A DNA stretch of 64,000 nt, taken from assembly GCA_013399855.1 (NCBI GenBank), contig VXAY01003150.1, positions 4,368,358 to 4,432,357 of the forward strand, in the 5' to 3' direction. The notes below the pieces were generated by a model that had not been told where the DNA came from, ran no database searches, and saw only the letters and a list, made by a program, of their open reading frames with translations. Made by a program: the position numbers and the translations under genes. Below are positions 51,624 through 63,600 of the stretch, piece by piece; positions within the stretch are counted from its first letter, which is position 1; each line of letters opens with the position of its first letter. This stretch comes from Oxyruncus cristatus. Lineage: Eukaryota > Chordata > Aves > Passeriformes > Cotingidae.

Positions 51624-51698
51624 AGGTTTTTGTTTGTTTGTTGTTTTGTTTGGGGTTTTTTTGTTGTTGTTTGCTTGTTGTGTTGGGTTGGTTTTTCT
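51624..51698. repeat. G/T-rich low-complexity tract
   Basis: The plus strand is composed almost entirely of G and T (TTTGTTTGTTTGTTG, GTTTGGGGTTTTTTTG, GTTGGGTTGG). It resembles the tract at 35687-35747 in composition but is not an aligned copy. No transposon structure is visible. Confidence 0.8.
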
Positions 51699-52832
51699 TA
51701 ACACCTTTTTTATTAAAAATAAAAAATGACCACCAAGTGTCTTGGCAAATGATAAATGAAGAGATATAAAGGGAGGAAAGACTGACAGCCAAAACAAGCT
51801 GCTCGTTAGGAAAATTACTTCACTGGGTAGTTGTTTTGATTGACCCCATCAATAAGGTCCTCTGAATACCTAAAAACATACCTGACAAGGAATCCAAAAT
51901 CTGAATTTCTTATAAAAGACAGCAATGCAATTGTGACAGGCACACAGATGTGCTCTCAATCAAGAATTCCAGAGCATGCCCTATCATCATATTTTTACGT
52001 TACCTCAATAGAGAAAGCCTCAAATAACCTCTGTTTTTAAATTAGAAGGGAGTATTCTTCTATTTTTTGATAGAAAATTCTCTTCTTTTGAAGGCACTCT
52101 GGAAAATCACTGACTTGACCGCAGAGACCTTCTTGGGAAATTGGATGCTCCTTCCTATGGATGTAAAAACTCTACTGCTCTTCATGCCATTTTATCTAGG
52201 AAAAAATTGTGTGATCTCCCCATGAAACTGAATATTTGAAGTTATTTCACTTGAGCTTTTGCAGAGGTGTCCACAAGCTGCATTTGTCTAATTCTGTATT
52301 TGAAAATGTCAGACATTTTCACTAGTAAAAATTCAGTCTAAACTTCGAAACCTGGGAGGTGTTGGCCCATTTTAATTTAGCTTCTAAGCTAAAACTCAGG
52401 GCAGAAGAAAAAATATCCTAGAAGGTATTAATCTTCAAAATGTCAGAGATTCGAAATTAATTTATCCTACCTCCCCAAATTATAATTTAAACTACAATAT
52501 CATACTTCTAAATGCTAGTCAAACCTAAGACAATTCTTTCTAAACGGTCTTTGGTATGCAGAGGGACCTACAGAGGCTTGGCTAAGCTGGGCACCTTTGC
52601 TGCAGAAGAATTAGCAGGTTTTTGGGTTATATTTCCCCCCTGCTTTCCTGATGTTCCAGTCTAGGGAGAACCACGGAATTGCAGTGCCTCTCTGCAGTCC
52701 AGGAGACAGGCTGCACTCTGCTGTCTTCTCCTGCTTCTGCCAGCAGCACTCCAAGCAATCCAAGATCTTCCTTGGCAATCCCAAACTAAGAACCTCTACA
52801 ACCTTCCCGACTCAGACGTAGTCTGTAAAGTT
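51699..52832. other. Non-genic DNA, nothing recognised
   Basis: AT-rich single-copy sequence with no frame above about 70 codons and no recognisable repeat or RNA gene. Confidence 0.65.
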
Positions 52833-53108
52833 TAGAATCACAGAGCATCCTGAGCTGGAAGGGACCCACAAGGACCATCCAGTCCCACCCCTGGCCCTGC
52901 ACAGACACCCCAACAATCCCACCCTGTCTCTGAGAGCGTTGTCCAAACACTCCTCGAGCTCTGTCAGCCTTGGGGCTGTGCCCACTGCCCTGGGGAGCCT
53001 GGTCAGTGCCAACCCCCTTCTGGGGGAAGAACCTGTTTCTAATATCCAACCTAACCCTGCCCTGACACAGCTCCAGCCGTTCCCTCGAGTCCTGTCACTG
53101 GTACACAC
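52833..53108 (-). mobile_element. CR1 LINE, 3' tail (5'-truncated)
   Basis: The plus strand reads AGAATCACAGAGCATCC, GAGCTGGAAGGGACCCACAAG, CCAGTCCCACCCCTGG, GTTGTCCAAACACTCCTCGAG, CCCACTGCCCTGGGGAGCC and TTCTAATATCCAACCTAACC. This is the reverse complement of an avian CR1 3' end. The element runs in minus orientation with its 3' terminus near 52833 and is truncated at about 53108. The two open frames on each strand here are by-products of the GC-rich tail. It shares its word set with the end of the CR1 copy at 54470-55400, so both are the same broad subfamily type. Confidence 0.93.
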
Positions 53109-54469
53109 GGATAACAACCACTCTCTTTGCCTTTTCTACCCAATCCCAAAATGCCCATTACAGGCCAGGTGTTGTCTTCCAGTCCCATCCTCACCTTCCC
53201 TTCACTCCATTTCACCTGCACCATTTTGGACCTGCAGCACTCAGGGATGCCATGGATGCCACAGTGACACAATCCCACATCTAAAAAGCTCTAAAATAAA
53301 ATGAGCTTGTGTTAGTAAAGCATCTCCCTTGGAGGTTTTTGCACCGATGAATCAACATTATTGCAACTAAGTCTAGACTCAGGGCAGACCTAAGACATGG
53401 AAATTATGTTGGTATCTCCAGGAGTCCATCAGGATTTGGGCATCAATCACACTGCACTTGATACAATCAAATATATCCACAAAAATATTCACAAACACCC
53501 ACTCAAACCAAACAGCTCTCGGCCCCACCTACACAGAATTGCTGGTTAATATTTTTGAATACAATCATAAATATTTAAATATAAATGTAAATATATTTAG
53601 CTGACTCAGTATGCAGTGGGCTGGTATTTTCAAAGCTCCTGGAAGACTAAACTGCATTCCTCATGCAGAGGATGAGAAGTTTTGAAAAAATCTGTCCCCC
53701 TTTAAATACCACATTGACAGCAAGCTCCCTATATTTCAAAAGGAATCATTTCCAAATTGAGGGTCAGAGTATAAGCTACGAGGTTTAGTGTATTAACTGT
53801 GAGATCCTGGGATGAAAAACACATGGAGCAAGTCCACTGTAAGTGGCCTGTCATGTGTTCGAAGTATATTCCGACCACTGCTCCTTGCACTTGAAAACTA
53901 AAATTATTAAAATAGATATAATTTTAATAGTTGTTCAGGTACTTAGAGTATCAAGCATATTTTAAATGAATTTAAATTTTAATTTTTTAATGAATATTTA
54001 ATTGGAATGAATAATTGTAATTAAATGCAGAGAACTGAAAAACAGGGATAAATGTTGTTTACCAAAACTGCTTCCCATTACATCATTTGTGTTGCTTGAC
54101 AGTGAAGAAAAACCATCAGTTTATCCCCATGACCAGTTCTTTGCCATTCTTACACAACTGCAGACAAAGCTTTGCCTTAATCTTTCAGCTCAAACCAAAG
54201 CATTTCATGGTTATTCTCGAGGGCATGTGGTGACTCATGTCATAGTTGAGATAAAAAACCAGGATTCCTGAGTATCTCACCAACTCCCATCATCTCGGAT
54301 GAACAGCAGTGATCCACGGCAAGGAACATCATCACATGCTCAGCACTGGCCTCCGGCCATCCCATCCACAGTCCATAACCACATTCCCTCCCTGCTGTGG
54401 CCCAGGCCATAGTGAACCTCTCCATAAAGGCACATGAAATTCCCATTCCAAAGAATTACAGTTTATAGT
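53109..54469. other. Non-genic, AT-rich spacer between two CR1 copies
   Basis: About 1.36 kb with a very AT-rich part (53540-53600 and 53880-54020, many TAAATAT words). No gene or named repeat is recognised. Confidence 0.65.
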
Positions 54470-55400
54470 AGGGAACCGCAATCTGTTCTCTTCTACATCT
54501 TCCTAAATGACTTGGACTGAAAGGGATAATAAGCACGTTTCCAGGTGACACAAAACTGGGAGGAGCTGCTGATTCCCTCGAAGGCAGGGAGGGCCCTGCA
54601 GAGAGACCCCAACAGATCAGAGGGCTGGGAATCACCAAGCACAGGAAGTGCAACAAGGGGAAGTGCTGGATTGTGCCCCTGGGATGGGGCAGCCCCGGAT
54701 GTACGGACAGACTGGGAATGAGAGGCTGGAAAGCAGTGGCAGGAGAGGGCCCTGGGGGTCCTGGTGGGTGCCAGTTGGCCCTGAGTCAGCAGTGCCCTGG
54801 CAGCCAGGAGGGCCAACCCTGTCCTGGGGGCATCAGGGAGGGGATTGTCCTGCTCTGCTCTGCCCTGGGGTGGCCTCACCTCAATATTGGGGCAGTTTGG
54901 GGGGACACAATGGAAGAAAGATATTAAGCAATTAGAGAGTGTCCAAAGGAGGGCAATGAGGATGGGGAAGGATTTGATTTTGTTGACTGGGAGGATTTGA
55001 AGCTGTGTGAGGACACTGAGGGCACTTGGTGTGTTCAGCTGGAGAAGAGGAGACTGAGGGGAGACCTCAGTGCAGTTACCACTTCCTGGGAAGAGGAAAA
55101 GGAAGGGCAGGCCCTGAACTCTGCTCTGTGGGGACCAGTGACAGGACCGAGGGAATAGCCTGAAGTTGTGTCAGGGGAGAGTTTAAGTTGGATATTAGAT
55201 AAAGGTTCTTCCCCCACAGGGTGGTTGGGCACTGAACAGGCTCCCCAGGGCAGTGGGCACAGCATCAAATCTGACAGAGCTCCAGGAGCGTTTGGATGAT
55301 CCTCCCATCCACATCTTGGGGATGGTCCTGTGTGGGGCTGAGTGTTGGACTGGGTGATCCTTAGGGCTCCCTGACAACTTGTCATATTCTGTGATTCTGT
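54470..55400 (+). mobile_element. CR1 LINE, 5'-truncated with end of RT frame
   Basis: The copy starts near CATCTTCCTAAATGACTTGG, which encodes the I-F-x-N-D-L stretch just before the catalytic site of CR1 reverse transcriptase. The following FADD-type motif is decayed: it reads F-P-G-D-T-K-L-G-G, with the first catalytic Asp replaced. The C-terminal thumb and tail can be followed in shifting frames (DRLG, VLGGIR-like words), then the 3' untranslated region: GGTTCTTCCCCCACAGGGTG, CCCCAGGGCAGTGGGCAC and TTGGACTGGGTGATCC. It ends in the octamer repeat ATTCTGTGATTCTGT at about 55386-55400. The reading frame is broken by several shifts and the element cannot mobilise itself. It is about 930 bp against roughly 4.5 kb for a full CR1. 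Confidence 0.95.
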
Positions 55401-56788
55401 AAACCTACAGACAGGGTTTTATACAAAAGTCTGAAAGCAATGGAGAGAACTGAGGTAGAGGCTTTTTTTTTAAGAGCATAAAATTGCTTTTCCCTGTAAC
55501 TGGGCTAAAGGAAACAGGGAAGAGCACACATAGGAAAGGTGTCTCTGCTACTGGGACCCTCTGAAACCTAAATCAAATGAGATGGAAGCTGTGCTTCACT
55601 GTAGAAGTAGTCCACAAACTTTTGCCTAGATTTCTAACAGGAACTTTACGTGAAGTATGGCCAGTAATTTTAGCAGCCACTCCTCCCCATTACCCCATGA
55701 CAAAACAACAAATCACATCTTTGCAGGCGTGAGGGGAGGCAGGGCACAACAAACTGATGAATACATATTTTGAACAGCTTTTTAAGCCAGATCAGAAAGG
55801 CAGTGTGCCAAGACGTGTGCATACCACGCAGTGCTAGGACCTAATGAGTACATTTAAAATACCATCTGCCTTCCAATAAACTGGATTTAAATAAAGCTGT
55901 GCAGTATAGGATGTCTGTTCCAGGAAAAACTGAATTTAAAGCCAGCAGTTCTCACCCCAGATGAGATCAAAGGTCAGCTGTGCTTCTGAATGACCTAGAA
56001 CCAAAGGCAGGGACTGGGAAGGGGTCAATCAAGCAATGCAGTAGGATATCAAGACAAATTTCTGGGATTTTATTTTCTTTCTCCCTAGTAACTAAAGTAA
56101 CAGTCCCTGGCTTTAATTCAAGGATACTTGGGATTCTCAAGTTTAAATGTTCAGCTTATCTGAGAGGGCAGATATAACTAGAGCTTTGTCAACTGACATC
56201 AGGCAAAGGGTGCATCTTTCTCTAATGAGCCCTGGAAAGCACAGCTACAACCATTTTAATTGCCAGAACAAACTCCTTGGGACTCCTCATTACTAGAAAT
56301 GATAGGTTTTGATACATAACTAACCACTTCCACTCCAACCTAGCCTTCTGCACCACTGCACTTCAGCATCCCGTACTCAGGAGGAGGCCTGGGCTTGTCT
56401 AACCAGGCCATCAGGGCTGGAAAATGAAACTGCAAAGTCACAAGATATAAACGGCTGAAGTGGGTGACTCCAAACTGTTCTGCTCTGCTTCCTCCTATAA
56501 GAAGCCCTCTGTAAACACATCATTTGCTCTCCTTAAATCATTCCCCTCATGATTGTTTAATCAGTTCTTCTTCACATTTGTAAATGTTCCCCACCATTCC
56601 TTGCAAATGAAGAATACACACTCGCATATAATTAAGATCTAATCACTTAAAGACATAAACCTGGAATTAATGTTGCTGGCACACACATTTCAACAGCAAC
56701 AGGGATCTCCTGTATTCATCTGTATGCAAACATGGTCACAAAAGCTTGCCACCTAGAAAAGCAGAACAGATGGGAAACACATCCAGAT
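55401..56788. other. Non-genic, nothing recognised
   Basis: Single-copy AT-rich DNA. No frame, RNA gene or named repeat is supported. Confidence 0.65.
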
Positions 56789-56876
56789 TAAGTGATTTCA
56801 AGGAATACTGGCACTGAGCTAAGAACTGGGCATGGATCTTGAAGTCCCAAGTGCACATGTTTTCCACAAGACCATT
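56789..56876 (-). mobile_element. Possible MIR/tRNA-SINE remnant, reverse orientation
   Basis: The plus strand AAGTGATTTCAAGGAATACT, ACTGGGCATGGATCTTGAAG and GTGCACATGTTTTCCACAAG then ACC resembles the reverse complement of a MIR-type SINE. The usual words would be AAGTGACTTGCCCAAGGTCA, CTGGGATTTGAACCCAGGTC and GTGCTCTAACCACTAGACC. The match is decayed and short, so it is held with caution. Confidence 0.4.
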
Positions 56877-57529
56877 TATTTTCTGTCAACAGAAACCTTT
56901 GTGTGAGCCAAACCCAAAAAACAGAAGACAAATTAGGTATCAGCCTGAAACTCAGGTCCTGCACAACAAATATAAGGTGTGATCCTTTTTCTTAAAATAA
57001 AATACTGATTATACTTAAGGATTCCCATCCTCCCTCTATTCAGTTTATTTAAAGCTAAACCAAACTCTTAAAAGAACTAGTAAAGCAATTAGTGGATTAC
57101 AGAAATAGCTGACTAAGTAACTGCACTGCAATAGCTGTGGTTGAATCACACCTGTACAGTTTCTCTCTGGAACATTTTCTACCCTGAGCTGGTGTTTCAC
57201 CCAATATTACTGGGTTTGGAGAGTCTAGTATCTCAGCTGAAAATTAAGATTCCATAGTATCCTTCTTATAAAATTCACATCTCCCTATATTTGCATCCAG
57301 ATTATCTTTATAGGTGTCCTTACTCAGTAGGCTCAGGCTATCTAGATATGCCACCTGATTCTGTGGTAAAAAACATCGAGGTGCTACAAGTCAACCCACT
57401 GCTGGTCTTCTCTCCCAGTCATCCCCCACATAATGTGAGATGAATAGACAAATGCTGATCAACAAATTTGATCCTGAGACCGCTTAAGAGAGGATTTTAA
57501 TTTCTAGCACCTTGTCCATCTACCTCAGG

Positions 57530-57634
57530 GTCTGCCAGCCTGGTTCTGTCACTCTCATCCCTACTGATGTTTTTCTGTAAAACACTCCCATTAATTTCAA
57601 TGAGACTACTTGCAGAATAAAGTGAGAAGAAACC
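57530..57634 (+). mobile_element. Ancient CR1-type LINE 3' UTR remnant
   Basis: AACACTCCCATTAATTTCAA, then TGAGACTACTTGCAGAATAA and AGTGAG, closely follows the well-known archosaur and turtle LINE tail '...AGTCCCATTGACTTCAATGGGACTACTTGCATGAGTAAAGT...'. The self-complementary CCATT...AATG centre is characteristic. It is a much older family than the CR1 copies at 52.8 and 54.5 kb. Only the 3' portion is preserved and the 5' limit is vague. Confidence 0.65.
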
Positions 57635-60600
57635 CAAGAAGTATCTGAACACCTAATGGTTCCTGTATCTGTCAATACATTTTTCCAACAATTCCTCCCT
57701 ACAGAACTAAGCTCTGGGAGTTTTGTTCACCACAGACATGTTGACCGCCACCTCCCAAATCATTCCCTGCTGTTCATTACTAGATGATTCAAACTTGCAG
57801 CAACAGAAACACAATGCCACAGAACACTGGGCCATTAGAGAATAAGGCCAGCTCTTCAAACGTTTCAAATTCCACTAATTCTTCCACTGAAATCTTTGCT
57901 AAAGAGGCCTTTTCTATTAGTATGTTTCAACTATAAAAAAAAAAAGAAACTAATCTAGGGACAAATCCGTAGATTAATGTTAAGCCCTTTTTTTCCCCTG
58001 CTATTATTATTAAATCTGCCTTTTTCTTCCACATTTTTGCAGGCAGTCTAGCAGGTTTTTGCCCACGCAGTCCTATTAGGGAGCCTCCTTACTTCTCATG
58101 GCTCTTAGCAACACACACAGAGCACACACCCGGGGCAGCAACAACACGCTGGGAGGAAACAAACTGTCTCCTTCACCCCCATACTGATGGATTCTGTGCC
58201 CATTTCACCAGTGTCATCAGCGTTCCGTGCACTTAATCACTGTCTCGATTCCGTATGCAAAGGTGGAACAGGGAAAGCAGCAGGACACAAGCAGTTCCAG
58301 AGATGGATTAGACATATGCACCAGCTTAAGTACTCCCCTCCCTTCAGATACTCCCTTTCAGCTTGGAGTGATAAGAATATGTTGAACAATTGGTGCAGTT
58401 TCATAGCAGAACTCAAATGATTTTACACTGTGCACCTGTGGCCCCATAAAGTCTTCCTGAAGTTTTTACAGTGTTTATTTGAATATTTAACATTCAGCAA
58501 TGGAACACTGCTTTACAACTTTCCTACTTGACTTAGTGCTTGCTGTTTTATTTTGGCTACTATATTGCCCACAGTTTTTATTTGCATAGAGTTGTTTCCC
58601 TAAAGAAATAAAAATGTATTTCAACTGCAGCAGCCTGGAATAGGAATAATTTTTCTCTTTCTTCTACCTTGTTCCCTTTACAAAATAATCTTGACTTGCT
58701 TGAAAACAGAAGCAAATAAAAAGATGGATTCCTGTCTTGTAAGAAGCACTCAGGTAAATGAAATTCAGGCTTACCTTTCATATTGAAGCTTAAACTAATT
58801 ATCAAGTAATGAATACATGTAATGCATTATTAGGAGCCTAAAATTTTTCTTAAACTTCAGTGACGATCTTCTACAACTAGGTTGCTAATAATTATCTGTG
58901 CAACGTTATCTGTTGCATCCTTACACCTCTTTACTGGCCTCAGGATAAGGCAGATATCAGGTTTACATCTTCCTTAAGGGGCAGGATGTGTACAAAACCC
59001 ATTTACTAAGTTCCAGTGCTTATGACTTGGACTGAAACGAGCCCTCTTAATACAAATTAAATCCTTTGTGAGTTTAAGTACTCTGAGTGTTTTTAGGTTG
59101 GGTTTTTTTAACACTTCTCCGCATGTACCTATTTTACTGCACGCAGTTTGACCTAATATTTCAAATAACAGGGAAGCCAAGCTTACAATCACACTGGCAT
59201 TCACTGCATAATGCTGACATGAAATCCTTTAAACCTTAAGATAAAAAAGAAATCCCCAAATCCACTGGGCACCACCCACACACAGTTCTGGTACCACCTA
59301 CACACAATGGCAAAGGTGCTCTGGCAAGAGGGGGATGAACTATTGTCCTTCTAGGACCTTTGCAAGCAAGACAACATCGAGTGATCCCTAAATCATCCCT
59401 AATTGCACCCATGGCTGGGTCACACCAGCAGGAACAGGTTGAGGAAACAGGCAGCTACCTCTCCTCCTCCCCTGCTCTCAGTACTGCAGTTATCTCTGAG
59501 GATTGATAGTCTCTCTATTTTCAGGTTAATAACTGACTTAGAGATGTAAAAAATTTACTCTAATACTCTTCTTGCAGAGGATTTTCCTCAGTCTGAGAAC
59601 ATTCATTCAAACACTGTCTGCCAAGAGCCATCCTTCTTGATTCATTCATGTATTTCATTGCAACCTTTGGACCCAAATCCCATCCCTGTCTCTCAGGTGG
59701 ACGAGCTTTCCCTCCTCTCCCCTGTGTCACAGTCTCCCTTTCAAAGGCTGGTCTCCTCTTCTGAGGGAATTTCTTTTCCAGGATCACTGGTGATTTTGTA
59801 GAGGGGCTGGCAGATGAGAAATACCATCCTCTCTATGCTACCTTTGCTTACCAATATCCTGAAACATGTGATGCTTCCCAAGATCAAATATGCACCACAG
59901 AGAGAAGTATGAGGCAGAAATACGGGAAACGTGAACCTGCTGTGCAGCAATACCATCAAGAACGGATTTAAACACATAACTTCGTCTCTTTGGTATAACA
60001 CAAGCTCACTTTTTCCTCTTGTTATTTCATCATTTACCTCAGGTAGGACAGGTGCTTTCTGAAAGGAGGAATGAGGTTTCCACAGAGTGCAGCTCTGCAG
60101 TCACCTCCACCTTCTTTCAATGTCAAGAGGCACAAAAATCCCCAAGGAAGCTGAATTTGTAGAGAAGAGGGAAAGGGAGAGTCCAGCTCAGCTGCATTAC
60201 TCTTTTGTACTTTGGAAATGATTAATGTATTTCTGGAACTGTTTACAGAAATGCTTAACTGTATTAAAGTCTCTTAAGAAAGTGCTAAATTCAAATTGAC
60301 CAGAAATCCAAATATCAATCCCATGGTAAGGACAGAAACAATGTTATGGAATTCAGCTGGCTTAATTTTAAGGTGGTGATTTTGAAAACATGAAACACAC
60401 CTCCAGCCAAGAGGATCTAGAACTTCAATGTCCTGAAATGGGGACATTTTTAATTAGCCATAGCCAGGGATGCAGGGGAGGAGATTGACTCGACCAAAGC
60501 ACCAGGAGTGTTCAGAGCATCACATGCTGAACAGTCCCAAGGAGCAGCTAAAGACAGTCCAGAGCTTTTTGGAGACAAACTACAATCAAAACACAGGTTA

Positions 60601-63600
60601 TTATTGTAGTCACTGCCCCTTGCACTAGGCCATCGGGTAGATGAGGCTACTGACCATAAACCTGCCTCCTGCTCATAAACAACGACAGAACCTTAGACTA
60701 AAGAGAGCTGACAGTCTTGTAAATATCAATTACACATGAAAAATATGTCTTTGCAATTGCTTCTCCTTATGTAATGCATTATTAGCTCTGCTGGCATGTT
60801 CACTGTAACATGAGAGGGAAATAATTTAATAGACTGATTGAGGCACGGAAAAAAAAAGAATCTCTGTTACCAGCAGAAGTTAAAGGTTGCCACGGTGTTG
60901 CTCAAAGTGATTGAGATACCAAGTGAGTTCTGGTTTTGCATGAGTGTTAATGCCCTGCAGAACCCAGTGTTGATATAAATTTAGCTTCAGTCATGTACTT
61001 AAGGATACAGTGTTCAAGCTTGTGATCATCCTATAATGCAAAATAAAGCTAAATTAAAAGCTGGCCCAATGCATTTTTAAAATTGATATGCAATAATACA
61101 GCACCCATGGTATTAACCAGAGAGAAATAGGGAAAAGCCTAGAAGGAATCTCCACAGTATTTATGAACTAGGACACTCAACAACTGATCACCAATGATCA
61201 CTACAGAAGCACTTAAAGCCAACGAGGACCTGTTGTCCTTTTGCACTGCAGGAACTCATTCATGCTCTAGAGCTCATGGTGACAGTCACAACAAGCAGTA
61301 ATTTTCCCAGCTGATACACAGAAGGTGGCACAGCCAGCTCAGAAAGGTAACAGTGAAATGTGGTGCACTGTAACAGGCTGCTGTAGGTGCACTCCCAGCT
61401 GCTGGGGATCTTCCTACAGACCTCCAAGTGTGTTGTTTGGTAGAGGAGTAGGATGGTACGCACAAGGTAGGCACCAAGCCTCCTGACCGACCTGGGATGA
61501 TACAGCATTCCCACATGGAGCCCCACTCTGACATTTCACTCTCTTTCAGCATTCAGAAGACTGAAACATCAGTTGTTCTCTTTGTTCTCATACAATATTT
61601 ATGTCCTCAGTAATCTCTCTCAACAGCCCAGAATTTTAAAAGACATTTGCCATGCCCTCCTCGATTGGCCTTTCCATGAAGGAAAGGGACCTTGGCACTT
61701 CCCCTCTGCTTCGTGCAGGGTGTTTAACACTGCTGAGCTGCCCTGTTGGCACCTGCCCAGCTCCAACACACCCCTGGGATCCACCCTGTGCACTCTGCCC
61801 TTCCCTTCAAGCTGTGCACTCCACGAGTGGCATATTGCATTCTGTAGTCTTTTCACAAGTAATTCCTAACCTTCTATTTTTCTTTTGCAAGCTACCTAAC
61901 CACTAAGCTGATACTTAAGGAATTATCCCAAGTCATTCAAAAATCTGTAATTTCAACACTCTGGAATAACTCCAGAGTTTCCTCCCTAATTCAGTAGTTT
62001 TTCCAGGTCAGTCATGAACACAGGGAATGCTACAAGCCCTAGTTACACTAAGGGTGAAATCTGGTCAGTAATACGTGGAACTGTCTGGGGGTTTTACCCT
62101 GTTTATTTACAATGGATACCGAAGTGACATTCATCTATAAATGCTTATTCTGTAACAGCTTGGATACTTTAGGAGTCTTCAGTGAAAGGCTATTTTCAAC
62201 CTTTTGAGAATACAAACACCACAATGAGCAGATCATTGTTCTTGATCTGCTCCTTCAAAGAGCTCTAACAGAACAATACTTCCTCTGAAAAGAGGTACTG
62301 AGTGTTTTCTACTGAAATTATATTCATTCATAGCTGAGAAAGGTTATCATTTTCCCATTTCATAAAAATATGTCTGGGATTAATACAAACTGCCAAAAGT
62401 GGCCCCTCTGAGGATACAATGTCCTCTATCACTGGAATACTGTGATGGAAGCTCCACGGCAAGGATGGAATGACTCTCCTATTTGCATAATCTAATAAAC
62501 AGAGGCTGTTCCTTGAAATAAAGTGAAACTTCTTAGGAAACAGAAGGTTCTTGATACAGTACATACAAATTTTGCAATGCACTGAATGAAGTCCTTAGTT
62601 CTGCAGCTAAGGGATGAAGCACTGTCCAAGGGGCAAGTCCCAGTCCCAGCTTTGACAATATCCCCTTGGGCCTGCCTTGGGATGTTCAGCAATACTTCCA
62701 CGACAAGCCTTGCATCTGCTGGATTCACACAGCTCCATCTCTGTCAAATCAAATGCACCTGAATCACACTCTCATTATACAGAAAAATTTTACTCAGCTC
62801 CGGGTCACTCATCATGACATGTTACACTCCAGATCCAGCTGCCAGATAAAACCCGGAAGACAACCGCCACATGAGTTTCCCCGAGTCAGTCATCAATTTT
62901 CCCCAGCACTTTGCCACAAGTAAAATTTGTTGCTGCTGGTGCTACCATTTATCACAGAAACGATGTAACTTGCCCTCCTCCAAAGAGCAGCTTCTCTGGT
63001 TTCCCTTACGCACAACACCAGGCTGTGCTACGCTAGGACCTGCAAGAACGGTGTAGCTCAGAGCCTGCTCTAAGGCACCACAGCAGCCCTTTAATCAACA
63101 CTGCTCCTTCTGATTGTGACAGACGTGTTTTTAAAGGCCTTGCAACACTTTTCTTTAAAAAAACCAAACGTTCCAGCCACTTGCTCTGACTCATTTCTAA
63201 GCATAGGTCCTAAAATAGGATCCGAGGACACTTAATTGCGTTCAGGACGCTGGCAGGAGGGAGGACAGTAGTATGAAGACTTTAACACCGGCTCAGATCA
63301 ATCATGGCTCAATTTTTGGAGCTGGCGTTCTTGGCTTGCCATGTACTGGGTAACAAGTGACTTCATTAAGTTAAAATGGATCTTTAGCAACTATTTACAG
63401 GGCAGTTGCAGCCTGATGTTCCTGACATGTGCAAGGGGGGTGGTGTTCACACAGCCCTTCCATTCTTCAGCTTCTGTACCTTCTCAAACTTACCCCATCC
63501 TAAAAGGACGACGTGCTAAAGAGGATTCTGCAGGGTATCCCTTCTTATTTCTACCACGAAAAGTACATCTAAATCCTTCTTTCATCAACTCTTCACTTCA

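Noticed and set aside
52812..53304. Frames on both strands as genes
   Set aside because: They lie within the CR1 3' tail and its GC-rich margin.
54493..55385. Frames on both strands as genes
   Set aside because: Explained by the CR1 LINE copy. The real element frame is broken by shifts.
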